Below, piece by piece: positions 52,587 through 61,623 of a stretch of 64,000 bases of DNA (its first letter is position 1; each line of letters begins with the position of its first letter). The translations under genes were made by a program, and so were the position numbers. Under the pieces are notes generated by a model. That model saw nothing but the letters and a program-made list of their open reading frames with translations, was not told the DNA's origin and searched no databases. The DNA comes from UBA2279 sp041595875 (lineage in GTDB: Bacteria > Actinomycetota > Coriobacteriia > Anaerosomatales > Anaerosomataceae): NCBI GenBank assembly GCA_041595875.1, contig JBFHJN010000005.1, forward strand, positions 1-64,000, read 5' to 3'.

Positions 52587-52615
52587 GGGAGACCGGGCGA
52601 CAAGCTCGGTCTCCC
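52587..52615 (+). repeat. Hairpin after hyaC
   Basis: 9-bp perfect stem GGGAGACCG/CGGTCTCCC with an 11-base loop, just after the hyaC stop; no T tail. May protect the 3' end of hyaABC mRNA. Confidence 0.5.
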
Positions 52616-52624
52616 TCCGGGTGA

Positions 52625-52668
52625 TGTAGGGTCTTGGAGCTCACGCTTCAAGACCCTACACTTTTGTC
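52625..52668 (+). terminator. Terminator between hyaC and hyaD
   Basis: 11-bp perfect stem TGTAGGGTCTT/AAGACCCTACA with a 14-base loop, followed by CTTTTGTCC. It would end or strongly reduce transcription before hyaD. Confidence 0.75.
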
Positions 52669-52702
52669 CTTGAGTCGTTTCCTACGAGAAGAAAGGCTCC
52701 TC

Positions 52703-53275
52703 ATGCCCACACCCCAACGCGTGCTGATCCTCGGCATCGGTAATCCGCTCATGCTCGATGAAGGAATAGGCGTTCGTGTCCTGGAGGAGATGGCCGGCCA
52801 CTACACCTTTGCTGAAGGCACCGAGCTCGTTGATGCGGGTACCATGGGTCTTGGCATGATAAGCATGTTCCGGGGTATCGACTTCATGCTCATCATCGAC
52901 GCGATCGATGGCACCGGGCATCCGGCAGGAACCGTCGTTCGTGTCTCTCCGAAAGACTTCAGCCCCAACCAGGTATTCCACGGTCTGCACGACGTCCGCT
53001 TCGTGGATGTTCTCAATTCCGCATCGCTGATCGGCATCGAGCCGGAAGCGGAATGCGTTGGCATCCAGGTTCAGGACATGAGCCCTGCAGAACTCACCGT
53101 AGGACTGTCTGAGCCTGTCGAGGCCGCTGTGACCCGCGCGGTCGCCGCTGCGCTCACACTCCTTGACGAACGCGGGATCCCCTTCACTGAGATCAGCGAT
53201 CCTGAGTCAGAGCCGTTCTTCGAACTGGTTCGCTCGGCATATGAGGAGATGCGCGACAAGCGCCGGGACCACTAG
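52703..53275 (+). CDS. hyaD: Hydrogenase maturation endopeptidase
   Basis: 190 residues from ATG 52703 (MPTPQRVLILGIGNPL); the upstream frame overlaps the terminator. Family motifs: GIGNPLMLDEGIGVRV, DAGTMGLGMI and the histidine in FHGLHDVRF; these residues bind the nickel of the large-subunit precursor. It would remove the C-terminal peptide after His535 of HyaB, which exists only if the UGA is read through. The soluble hydrogenase in this window ends without such a peptide. Confidence 0.93.
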   Translation: MPTPQRVLILGIGNPLMLDEGIGVRVLEEMAGHYTFAEGTELVDAGTMGLGMISMFRGIDFMLIIDAIDGTGHPAGTVVRVSPKDFSPNQVFHGLHDVRFVDVLNSASLIGIEPEAECVGIQVQDMSPAELTVGLSEPVEAAVTRAVAAALTLLDERGIPFTEISDPESEPFFELVRSAYEEMRDKRRDH

Positions 53276-54408
53276 TGCTCTGCGCGGGGTAGTTCGAAGC
53301 CGACCGTCGCACCGCCTGCTTCGTTTCGTTGCGCGAACACGTCGCCCCCGTGATCCTGAATGATGCGCTTGGAGATGGCCAACCCCAGGCCGCTTCCTCC
53401 TGTGCCCACCGCTCTGGCGGCATCCGAACGGTAGAAGCGTTCGAAGACATACGGCAGGTCGACTTCAGGTATGCCATCACCTGTGTCGATGACCGACACC
53501 CGCACACGCCCATCGACGGGGACCACGTTCGCCACTATCGTGCCAGAGGCAGTGTGCCGTACCGCATTCCCCAGCAGGTTGCGCAGCACCTGGGCGATGC
53601 GCATCTCGTCCGCGTCGATAAAGACCCCTTCAGAGGGGCAACTCGCCGATAGCGTGACGCCCCCGTCTACAAGTGCGGCCGCACGGTCGACCTCGCGGCG
53701 CGCGAGATCGCAGACATCGAGCCTGACCTGCTCGTAGCGCAACCGGCCGGCCTCTGCCACGGAGAGCTCTTGCAGGTCGTCGACCAGATGGGACAGATGA
53801 GCGACGTCCTCCACGATGGATGCAAGCCGTGCGTCATCAAGTGCCAGCACGCCTTCGGCTACGCCCTCTGCCTGGGCGCGAAGCGCGGCAAGCGGGTTAC
53901 GCAGCTCGTGCGCCACGTCGCTGACGAGACGCTGTCGCAGCTCCTCTGACTCCTGCAGCGATGCCGCCATGTCGTTGAATGCGGATGCAAGGTCCTGGAA
54001 CTCACCCGGCCCCTCTGGCGCTACCCTGTGGTCGAGATCCCCGGCAGCCAGAGCCTGGGCGCCAGAAGTGATACGGCGTACCGGCCGGCCCAGTAGCCGC
54101 GCGAGCAAGATCGCCGCGACTGCCGCAAACGCCACTCCCACGAGTGCGGAGATGGCGATCCCTTTGTCGGTGGCATCAAGGAAGGCCGTCTCGGCGACAC
54201 CGAGCATCATGCGACCCATTCCCCGCCCGACACCCAACGTGGCACCATCAGCACCACCGATGTATTCGGCAAAGGCGTCAGACAGGACGGCACGTGCGAT
54301 CAGGCCCGACGTCATGATGGATCCAAGCGCGACCGCTACGATGGATATGAACGTGACCCACACGAGGGAGTGCCTGGACCGCGGGGCTGTGTCATGCACC
54401 TTGCTCAT
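53272..54408 (-). CDS. Membrane sensor histidine kinase
   Basis: 378 residues. Membrane helices at about 14-38 and 83-107 flank a short sensor loop (about 40-80), too small for a normal ligand-binding fold. HAMP domain (about 108-160), HisKA with His167 in VSDVAHELRNP, and ATPase domain motifs NLLGNAVRHT, DTGDGIPE and GSGLGLAI. Overlaps its response regulator by four bases. Its stop overlaps the hyaD stop tail to tail. Confidence 0.94.
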   Translation of the reverse strand: MSKVHDTAPRSRHSLVWVTFISIVAVALGSIMTSGLIARAVLSDAFAEYIGGADGATLGVGRGMGRMMLGVAETAFLDATDKGIAISALVGVAFAAVAAILLARLLGRPVRRITSGAQALAAGDLDHRVAPEGPGEFQDLASAFNDMAASLQESEELRQRLVSDVAHELRNPLAALRAQAEGVAEGVLALDDARLASIVEDVAHLSHLVDDLQELSVAEAGRLRYEQVRLDVCDLARREVDRAAALVDGGVTLSASCPSEGVFIDADEMRIAQVLRNLLGNAVRHTASGTIVANVVPVDGRVRVSVIDTGDGIPEVDLPYVFERFYRSDAARAVGTGGSGLGLAISKRIIQDHGGDVFAQRNEAGGATVGFELPRAEH

Positions 54409-55100
54409 TCCGTATCCGCCTTATAGCCCACGCCGAAGACGGTACGGACATATCGCGGCTCTTTAGGGTCGTCTCCAAGCTTCCTGCGCAGGTTCTTGAC
54501 ATGAGCGTCCACAGTCCGTTCGTAGCCGTCGTACGCGTCGCCAGAGGCCGCCTCAAGCAACTGCAGCCGCGTGTACACACGCCCGGGATGCGCGGCCATC
54601 GTGGCGAGGATGTCGAACTCCGTACGTGTCAGGTCGATCGACACGCCCGCCTTGCGCACATCCCGGCGCTCTGCATCGATCTCCAAATCACCCAGATGAA
54701 TGACTCTGGCCTGCATCCCCGAACCACCCTCAACCCGGCGGAGCACGGCCTTCACGCGGGCAACGACCTCACGCGGGCTGAACGGCTTCGAGATGTAGTC
54801 ATCGGCGCCTATCTCGAGGCCGATGAGCCTGTCGACCTCATCGGACTTGGCGGTCACCAGGATGACCGGCAGCGAGTACTCACGCTGGAAACGGCGCGTC
54901 AGTTCGATGCCGTCGATCCCCGGAAGCATGATATCGAGCAGCGCGATGTCCGGGCGGCGCTCTTTGACCGCCTGAACGGCTCCGGGACCATCCGCCGATG
55001 TTCTCACCGAGAATCCCTCGGCTTCAAGATATGCCGAGAGAACCTCCACTATCTTCGCGTTGTCATCAACGACGAGGACATCACGACTCACGCGGTTCAC
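54405..55100 (-). CDS. OmpR-family response regulator
   Basis: 231 residues. Receiver domain with D12/D13, phospho-acceptor Asp56 (IALLDIMLPG) and Lys near 106 (YISKPF), then a winged helix ending TVFGVGYKAD. Start GTG 55100 or GTG 55091; no clear ribosome-binding site decides. The gap to tkt (72 bases) may hold its promoter (TATAGA near 55116). Partner of the downstream kinase. Confidence 0.92.
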   Translation of the reverse strand: MNRVSRDVLVVDDNAKIVEVLSAYLEAEGFSVRTSADGPGAVQAVKERRPDIALLDIMLPGIDGIELTRRFQREYSLPVILVTAKSDEVDRLIGLEIGADDYISKPFSPREVVARVKAVLRRVEGGSGMQARVIHLGDLEIDAERRDVRKAGVSIDLTRTEFDILATMAAHPGRVYTRLQLLEAASGDAYDGYERTVDAHVKNLRRKLGDDPKEPRYVRTVFGVGYKADTE

Positions 55101-55172
55101 CGCCCATCACTGTGAATCTATACAGAAACAGTGCCACGTCGATATGAAGGACTCGTGAACGCGCGATGCGTA

Positions 55173-57095
55173 TCATGCGCGGGCTGCCTTGAGCGCCGCC
55201 GCTACGATCCCGGCGGTATCCAGACCGGCGTCCGCGTAAAGGGCCGTGGCAGCCCCAGAGGAGGAATAGCCCCTGACTCCCAAGGGGACGATCGCGGACC
55301 CGCCGAGCCGGTGCAGAGCCGCCCACTCGGCCACCGATGCCCACAGCCCGGTGCGCCAGTGATGGTCTTCCGCGACAAGCACCCAGGGAGCAGCCATCGA
55401 CGCGCGCATGGCCTCGTCATCAAGCTCGAGCGGACAAGACACTATTCCGACCCCCACGGACAAACCCTGCGCACGAAGCAGGTCGCTCGCATCCACAGCC
55501 GCCCAGGCGACCGTGCCCATGGTCAGGATCACGCCGTCTGTACCCTCGCGCGCCCATGTGACCTTGCCGTAGTCGAACGCATAGTCTCCGCCGAAGACCG
55601 GCTTGCCGTCGGTGGTCGTGATGATCGGCAGTTTGGATCTACCCATGGCGACCGCCACATTGCCGGGCATCGATGCACATGCCCTAACCAGCCTGTCTGT
55701 CTGATTAGCATCCGCAGGGACGAGCACTCTCCATCCGAACGTATTGCGGAAAGCGCCCACATAGTCCAGGCACTGGTGCGTCTTGCCGTCTTCACCGACA
55801 TCAAGTCCGCAGTGCGTGACCACGAGCTTGAGCGCCGCCTCATTCAGGTCGTTCAGCCGCTGCTGGTTGTAGACTTCATCGATACCGAACATGCCGAAGT
55901 CCGACCAGAAGGTCAGGACACCTGATGCCGAAAGAGCCCCACCAACGGTAGCGGCGTTGTGCTCCCCTACCCCGCACTGGATGAACGAGTCCGGTCGCTG
56001 CTCATGGAAGCTGTCTGTCTTCACCGAGACCGCAAGGTCGCAGTCCAGGACCGCGATCGGCAGATCGGGGTTCTCTCGCGAGATGTCTACGAGAGCAGTA
56101 CCCCAAGATGACCTGTTGTCTGTCACGACGTCCGCACCGTACTCGCGACCCCGGGACTGCTTCAAAGCGAGAGGACGTGCTGCGACATCAAGGCCCATCG
56201 TCACGGGAGGCTGTTCTCTCAGTTCGCGAAAACGCTCAAGCTCCGGCTCAAGCCCCAGCTCGGCCATTGCCCGGACATACTCATCGGGTTTCAATCCTCT
56301 GCCGTGGAACTCAGGCTCGCCCTCCATGAAGGAGACACCCTTCCCGATCACCGTGTGCGCAACGACCACGAAGGGGCGCGATCCGTCGCCGGCGGCTGCA
56401 GCTATGGCCTCGTGGAGAGCGCGCACATCATGACCATCGCACTCGATGACTCCCCAACCGTCTGCGGCGAAATCCGCTGCCACGTCCACGGGCATGACAT
56501 CGCTGGTCCTGCCCGATATCTGTATGCCATTGAGGTCGACTATCACCGTCAGATCCACCAGATGCTCTTTGACGGCCAAGCGCCTTGCCTCGGCAACCTG
56601 GCCTTTGTGCTGCTCACCGTCGCTCATCGCCACGTACGTGTGCCAGCCATGTCCGGTCATCCTCGCTGCGAGCGCAAAGCCTACACCTGCCGAGAGGCCC
56701 TGCCCTAGATTGCCCGTGGACCACTCCACACCGGGAACCGTACGCTCCACGTGACCCTCGAACGGACTACCCGCCTGTCGGAAGTGTGCGACAGCATCCT
56801 CTACGGGAAAGAACCCGTTTTGCGCCAGAGCTGCGTACACGCCCGGAGATGTGTGACCGTGGCTGACCACGATCCGGTCACGCTGGGGCCACAAAGGGCG
56901 CTGCGGGTCTATGCGCGCAACAGAGTAGAGCAGCGAATACATCTCCATCGAAGAGAACGACCCGCCCGGATGACCCGATGCGGCAACGGAGGTCATGGTC
57001 AATACGGCGCCACGGGCATTGCGCGCGTCCCGCTCGATATCCGCTACGTCCTGTTCGTTCAGAACAGACGCGGCAAAACCCTGATGTCGTTCCAA
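55173..57095 (-). CDS. tkt: Transketolase
   Basis: 640 residues from TTG 57095; GGGAGGT five bases upstream decides the start, and longer frames are not transketolase. ThDP-binding half: SGHPGGSFSS, HGHTSPGVYA, STGNLGQGLSAGVGFALA and MSDGEQHKG, followed by the pyrimidine-binding half (GVGEHNAATVGGALSASG, FSDF-like WSDFGMFG) and C-terminal domain. It transfers two-carbon units in the pentose phosphate pathway. Both halves are in one chain; many anaerobic actinobacteria split them. Confidence 0.93.
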   Translation of the reverse strand: MERHQGFAASVLNEQDVADIERDARNARGAVLTMTSVAASGHPGGSFSSMEMYSLLYSVARIDPQRPLWPQRDRIVVSHGHTSPGVYAALAQNGFFPVEDAVAHFRQAGSPFEGHVERTVPGVEWSTGNLGQGLSAGVGFALAARMTGHGWHTYVAMSDGEQHKGQVAEARRLAVKEHLVDLTVIVDLNGIQISGRTSDVMPVDVAADFAADGWGVIECDGHDVRALHEAIAAAAGDGSRPFVVVAHTVIGKGVSFMEGEPEFHGRGLKPDEYVRAMAELGLEPELERFRELREQPPVTMGLDVAARPLALKQSRGREYGADVVTDNRSSWGTALVDISRENPDLPIAVLDCDLAVSVKTDSFHEQRPDSFIQCGVGEHNAATVGGALSASGVLTFWSDFGMFGIDEVYNQQRLNDLNEAALKLVVTHCGLDVGEDGKTHQCLDYVGAFRNTFGWRVLVPADANQTDRLVRACASMPGNVAVAMGRSKLPIITTTDGKPVFGGDYAFDYGKVTWAREGTDGVILTMGTVAWAAVDASDLLRAQGLSVGVGIVSCPLELDDEAMRASMAAPWVLVAEDHHWRTGLWASVAEWAALHRLGGSAIVPLGVRGYSSSGAATALYADAGLDTAGIVAAALKAARA

Positions 57096-57171
57096 TGGAG
57101 ACCTCCCAGACCGAAGTACCCGTCCACTAACCGCTACACTGAGAATACCCGAACCGTTGGAGGCCGACGCC

Positions 57172-57981
57172 ATGAACCAGGACCTGACAACTGCGATCGC
57201 AGCGGCACGTGCTGGCGGCGGTGTCCTCAAGGCCCGGGCCGGCGACATGGGGGCCGTACGCATCAAGAGCAGCCGGCTGGACATGGTGACGGATGCCGAT
57301 ATCGCATCGGGAGTAGCGGTCTGCTCGGCCATCGCGGAACGGCTCGAAGGCGCGCGGTTCGTCGTCGAGGAGCCCGAGGTCTACGCCCTTGCCGGCGTCG
57401 ATGCGGGCTCACTTGATGACCCAAGTGTGTGGGTGATCGACCCCATAGACGGCACCACATCGTTCGTACACGGCTTTCCATGCTATTCGGTGAGCGTGGC
57501 CCTGCTCAACGACGGGGTCCCCGTCGTCGGCGTCGTCTACAACGTGCCCGCAGACGAACTGGTGGCGGCATCCGTAGGAGGCGGCACCACGTTGAACGGC
57601 GTATCCACGGCCTGCACCGACACCGCCGCCATATCCGAATCGCTCATCATGACGGGCTTTCCTTATGACCGGGAGGCCACGCTCCGCCGCCAGCTGGCGA
57701 TCTTCTCCGAGGTCATGCGAACGGTGCATGGGATTCGTCGGGACGGCTCAGCGGCGGTCGACTGTTGTCATGTGGCCACCGGGCGCGCCGATGCGTTCTG
57801 GGAGTTCGGGCTGCAGGCCTGGGACACCGCGGCGGGAGTCGTGGCACTACGAGAATCAGGTGCCGTCATCACAGATCACGATGGCCGCCAGTGGACGCCC
57901 CGGACTCGCCACGTGGTCGCCGCCAACCCCGTGCTCCACGCCGAGCTGCTCGAGCTCATACAGCGAGTCTCCAGGCCCTGA
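57172..57981 (+). CDS. Inositol monophosphatase family protein
   Basis: 269 residues from ATG 57172; GGAGG eight bases upstream. IMPase motifs: VVEEPEV in place of the usual EE, DPIDGTTSFVHGFP (metal-binding), and WDTAAGVVALRESG near the C-terminus. Likely a phosphatase for inositol phosphate or an adenosine or histidinol phosphate; substrate not settled. Divergent from tkt with a 76-base gap. Confidence 0.9.
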   Translation: MNQDLTTAIAAARAGGGVLKARAGDMGAVRIKSSRLDMVTDADIASGVAVCSAIAERLEGARFVVEEPEVYALAGVDAGSLDDPSVWVIDPIDGTTSFVHGFPCYSVSVALLNDGVPVVGVVYNVPADELVAASVGGGTTLNGVSTACTDTAAISESLIMTGFPYDREATLRRQLAIFSEVMRTVHGIRRDGSAAVDCCHVATGRADAFWEFGLQAWDTAAGVVALRESGAVITDHDGRQWTPRTRHVVAANPVLHAELLELIQRVSRP

Positions 57982-57990
57982 ATACGACAA

Positions 57991-58016
57991 GGGCGGCAGC
58001 CATATGGCCACCGCCC
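57991..58016. terminator. Convergent hairpin between the IMPase gene and acs
   Basis: Outer stem GGGCGG/CCGCCC with an inner palindrome GCCATATGGC; 10 bases after the IMPase stop. No long T run. Confidence 0.6.
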
Positions 58017-58044
58017 CTGATTCCATGCTGTAGCACCGTGAGAG

Positions 58045-60027
58045 CTACGGAGCTGTCACCAGGATCTTGCGCACGATAGAAGGATCGGCGAGCGTCGAGA
58101 TATCACCGAACGCCTCCATATCCCGCTCCCCACCGGCGATCTTGCGCAAGATGCGGCGCATGATCTTGCCCGAACGGGTCTTAGGCAACTCCGGCACGAA
58201 GTGGATGGTGTCAGGCTTCGCGATCGGCCCGATCTCCTCGCGAACATGACCTGACAAGATCTTCTGCAGGTCGGACGTCTCTTCGAAGCCCTCACGCAAG
58301 ATGACGTAGGCGTAGATGCCCTCACCCTTGATGTCATGCGGGAAGCCGACAACGGCTGCCTCCGCCACGCTGGGGTGGCTCACCAGGGCGCTCTCGATCT
58401 CAGCGGTACCCATACGATGTCCGGAGACGTTGATGACGTCATCCACGCGGCCCAGGAGCCAGTAGTAGCCGTCGTCATCGACACGAGCGCCGTCACCTGT
58501 GAAGTACTTGCCGGGGAATGCCGAGAAGTACACGTCCTTCATGAGCTTGTTCTCAGGGTCGCCCCAGGTGCCACGCAGCATGCCGGGCCATGGCTTGTTT
58601 ATGCACAGACGGCCGCCGGAGCCCACAGGCGTGGGTGAGCCGTCCTCATTGACGATCTCCGGGGATATGCCGAAGAACGGCTTGGTCGCCGAGCCCGGCT
58701 TCATGGGGGTCATACCGGGGAAGTTGGTGATGATATGACCACCGGTCTCGGTCTGCCAGTAGGTGTCCACGATCGGCGTGCGCTCGTTGCCGACGTTCTT
58801 GTAGTACCACATCCAGGCCTCAGGATTGATGGGCTCACCAACGGTCCCGAGCACGCGGAGCGTGGACATATCGTACTTCGCCGGGAAGTCCTCACCGGAC
58901 TTCATCAGCGCACGGATCGCGGTAGGCGCGGTGTAGAACTGGTTCACACCGTGCTTCTCCACGATCTCCCAGAAACGCCCCGCGTCGGGGTAGGTGGGAA
59001 CGCCCTCGAACATCAAGGTGGTCGCACCTACAGCAAGCGGCCCGTAGACGATGTAGCTGTGTCCCGTGACCCAACCGATGTCGGCCGTGCACCAGTAGAC
59101 ATCCTCATCGTGGTAGTCGAACACATAGCGGAAGGTCGTCGCCGCGTAGAGCAGGTATCCACCTGAGGTATGCAACACGCCCTTCGGCTTGCCGGTGGAA
59201 CCCGATGTATAGAGGATGAAGAGGGGGTCTTCTGCATCGACCCACTCGATATCACAGTGTCGGTTTATGTCGGCCGCGCGTACTTCCTCGTGATACCAGA
59301 AGTCACGACCCGGCTCCATGTCAACGCGCGTCCTTGCACGGGATACGACGATCACGGACTCGATGGTGGGGCACTCGTACAGGGCGCTGTCCGCCTCGGC
59401 CTTCAGGGGAACCACGCGACCGCCGCGGATACCCTCATCGGCGGTGATGAGCATACGCGCACCACAGTCCTGGATCCGGTCACGCAACGCGGACGAGCTG
59501 AACCCGGCGAACACGATCGAGTGCACCGCGCCGATACGAGCGCAAGCCAGCATCGAGACCGCGAGTTCAGGGATCATCGGCAGATAGATGGCGACCCGGT
59601 CGCCCTTCTTGATGCCGTGCTTCTTGAGGACATTCGCCAACTTGCACACCTTGTAGTACAGCGACTGATAGGTGTACATCTTCGTGCGGCCTTCATCGGA
59701 CTCCCAGATCAGGGCCGCTTTGTTCCGTCTCCAACCTTCCAGGTGACGGTCAACGCAGTTGTAGGTGACATTGAGCTTGCCACCCTTGAACCACTCGACA
59801 CGTGGCTGATGGAAGTCGTAATCCAGTACCTTGTCCCACCTCTTGTGCCAATGGAGCATCTCGTCGGCCATGTCGGCCCAGAAGCCTTCTGGATCATCGA
59901 TCGAGCGCTGATAGAGCTCTTCGTACTCGTCCATCGTCTGAATGTGCGCTCGCTCTGTCACCCATGCCTGCGGTTGGACAACACGATACTCGTGGGACAG
60001 CGATTCGATGGCGTTCGAATCCGTCAT
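58045..60027 (-). CDS. acs: Acetyl-CoA synthetase (AMP-forming)
   Basis: 660 residues from ATG 60027, with GAGGAGGCG upstream. Motifs: YTSGSTGKPKGV, YWQTETGGHIITNFPG (acetate-binding tryptophan region), TGDGARVDDDGYYWLLGR, and the acyl-transfer lysine in KTRSGKIMRRILR. Converts acetate, ATP and CoA to acetyl-CoA. The 437-base upstream gap is described separately. Confidence 0.96.
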   Translation of the reverse strand: MTDSNAIESLSHEYRVVQPQAWVTERAHIQTMDEYEELYQRSIDDPEGFWADMADEMLHWHKRWDKVLDYDFHQPRVEWFKGGKLNVTYNCVDRHLEGWRRNKAALIWESDEGRTKMYTYQSLYYKVCKLANVLKKHGIKKGDRVAIYLPMIPELAVSMLACARIGAVHSIVFAGFSSSALRDRIQDCGARMLITADEGIRGGRVVPLKAEADSALYECPTIESVIVVSRARTRVDMEPGRDFWYHEEVRAADINRHCDIEWVDAEDPLFILYTSGSTGKPKGVLHTSGGYLLYAATTFRYVFDYHDEDVYWCTADIGWVTGHSYIVYGPLAVGATTLMFEGVPTYPDAGRFWEIVEKHGVNQFYTAPTAIRALMKSGEDFPAKYDMSTLRVLGTVGEPINPEAWMWYYKNVGNERTPIVDTYWQTETGGHIITNFPGMTPMKPGSATKPFFGISPEIVNEDGSPTPVGSGGRLCINKPWPGMLRGTWGDPENKLMKDVYFSAFPGKYFTGDGARVDDDGYYWLLGRVDDVINVSGHRMGTAEIESALVSHPSVAEAAVVGFPHDIKGEGIYAYVILREGFEETSDLQKILSGHVREEIGPIAKPDTIHFVPELPKTRSGKIMRRILRKIAGGERDMEAFGDISTLADPSIVRKILVTAP

Positions 60028-60464
60028 ACTCTCGCCTCCTCGTCTTTGACAAGCCATCCGAACGAAACGACGCCCGGACTGCTTTGACCTACATAGCAGG
60101 AGGACACAGCGTCCCCCGTGACCATCGTAAAGGGACGAAACGGCTGGGACGGCGCTCACTCAGGTCGGCGGCTGCGATTTCTCGGTAGGCGGCACCATAT
60201 ACCCCGTCACTCGGAAAATAGTCGCATGTAACAACTGTTGCATATGTCTTTGCCATGAGTTACCTTCTGAGTAGACGCAGATTCCCTTCCCTGACGATGG
60301 TGTGATGCGGAGAATCCGCACTACACCGGGTGTAGACTCATCGTTGACCGGCATCGCGATGAAGCAGCTCGAAAGAGCCGCTCTAGGCTACGGAGACTCA
60401 GGGGTAACCAGGGAAGGAATAGGACGACCCCGGTCTGAAGACCGGGGTCGTTCCACGTTCAGGG
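60028..60464. other. Intergenic region with tandem hairpins
   Basis: 437 bases between acs and the 2Fe-2S gene without a convincing gene. Plus-strand structures: TGCGGA/TCCGCA (about 60307-60321), CTACAC/GTGTAG (60321-60335), GCTC-GAAA-GAGC (about 60370-60382), then a 13-bp hairpin (60424-60451). A -35/-10-like pair TTGCAT-17-TACCTT is at 60238-60266 on the plus strand. Acs should be promoted from the left part, but I see no clear promoter. Confidence 0.35.
60424..60451. terminator. Strong hairpin after the 2Fe-2S gene
   Basis: 13-bp perfect stem ACGACCCCGGTCT with its complement; 14 bases after the 2Fe-2S gene's stop on the minus strand. Symmetric, so it could also end a plus-strand RNA. 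Confidence 0.65.
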
Positions 60465-60761
60465 TCAGTTTCGCGGAGGCTTCATGACATTGAGCGCCTT
60501 GATCGTCACCGGCGACTCGACAGTGAGCAGACAGGCGAGATAGACGCCTTTTGGCATACGCACGGCTCGAGGAGCGGGAAGCACCCTTCCCGGCTCGCCG
60601 TCCAGCACACGAACCGCGCACTTGCCGCACGTTCCCCTACCACCGCACGTAGCCACGATGTGCAGCCCTGCCCTGGTGGCAGCCTCCAGCACAGTGGTCC
60701 CCTCAGGTACCACGACGCGCTCCCCGCCAGGCGAGAACGTGACGGCGACTCCGTCAGGCAT
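60465..60761 (-). CDS. 2Fe-2S ferredoxin-domain protein
   Basis: 98 residues. A plant-type [2Fe-2S] fold: CGGRGTCGKC (three cysteines) and a fourth in VYLACLLT. It resembles the N-terminal domain of corrinoid-activating RACo/ASKHA proteins, but the rest of such a protein is absent. The start overlaps the degV stop by eight bases. An electron carrier of unknown partner. Confidence 0.85.
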   Translation of the reverse strand: MPDGVAVTFSPGGERVVVPEGTTVLEAATRAGLHIVATCGGRGTCGKCAVRVLDGEPGRVLPAPRAVRMPKGVYLACLLTVESPVTIKALNVMKPPRN

Positions 60762-61608
60762 CGGCAGTCTCTGCGGGCAGAAGTGCGACGCCCCAACCTG
60801 TTCCCGTGTGCGTGCTTATCACCGGACCAGCCTTGACCACATACATGGCAACGACATCGAACTTGGACTCGATCTCTGCCCGGAGCCACTCGGCCTTCTC
60901 GGGTGACATGGCATGCATCACCGCGAACGTGGCCCCTTGATGGTTCTCCATCTTCTCTGTGACCCACCGCATCGTCTCGACAAGGCCCGCCTGGGCACCG
61001 CGTATCCGAGCAACCGGGGCAAACGAGCCTTCCGGGTTCACCGTGAAAAGGACGCGCAGTTTCAGTATTCCGCCAAGGAACTGAGACACTCTCCCTATTC
61101 GGCCACCCTTGGCGAGGTTCTCAAGCGAATCGATCCCGACAACCATCCGCAGTCTGTCGCGGGCTGATTCTGTCACCTTGACCACGTCTTGCCAGGAAGC
61201 GCCGGAAGCAGCCGCGCGCGCCGCTTCGATGACCTGTAGCCCTTCGCCCCAACTCAGGTTCAGGCTGTCGACCACATGTACGCGATCTCCGAACTCCCGG
61301 GCGGCCTCGCGAGCGGCGTCGATCGTCCCGGAAAGCGCATTGGAGACATGGATCGACACGACGGACTCCGCGTCTTGGAGTCTGCGACGGTACATCTCGA
61401 CGAACGCGCCCACCGAAGGCAGCGACGTCTTCGGGAGCTCTCGGGACTCCGCCATCTTCGCGAAGAACTCCTCCTGAGTGAGCTCACTGTTGAGGTAGAC
61501 CTTGTCTCCGATGGTGAAGCTGAGCTCGACGACCGAGATGTCGTACTCCGCACAGATCTCGGGCGTTAGATCGGCAGTGCTCTCAGTGACTACAGCGACA
61601 TCCTTCAT
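60754..61608 (-). CDS. DegV family fatty-acid-binding protein
   Basis: 284 residues. DegV motifs: VTESTADLTPE at the start, TSLPSVGAFVEMY, SVVSIHVSNALSGTIDAA, VVDSLNLSWGEG. DegV/FakB proteins bind fatty acids and deliver them for phosphorylation by FakA; no fakA is in this window. Confidence 0.93.
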   Translation of the reverse strand: MKDVAVVTESTADLTPEICAEYDISVVELSFTIGDKVYLNSELTQEEFFAKMAESRELPKTSLPSVGAFVEMYRRRLQDAESVVSIHVSNALSGTIDAAREAAREFGDRVHVVDSLNLSWGEGLQVIEAARAAASGASWQDVVKVTESARDRLRMVVGIDSLENLAKGGRIGRVSQFLGGILKLRVLFTVNPEGSFAPVARIRGAQAGLVETMRWVTEKMENHQGATFAVMHAMSPEKAEWLRAEIESKFDVVAMYVVKAGPVISTHTGTGWGVALLPAETADA

Positions 61609-61623
61609 CAGACCTCCGGTTGA

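Noticed and set aside
60300..60460. c-di-GMP (GEMM) or SRP RNA identity for the structured intergenic region
   Set aside because: There is a GAAA-capped stem, but the conserved core sequences of these RNAs are absent.
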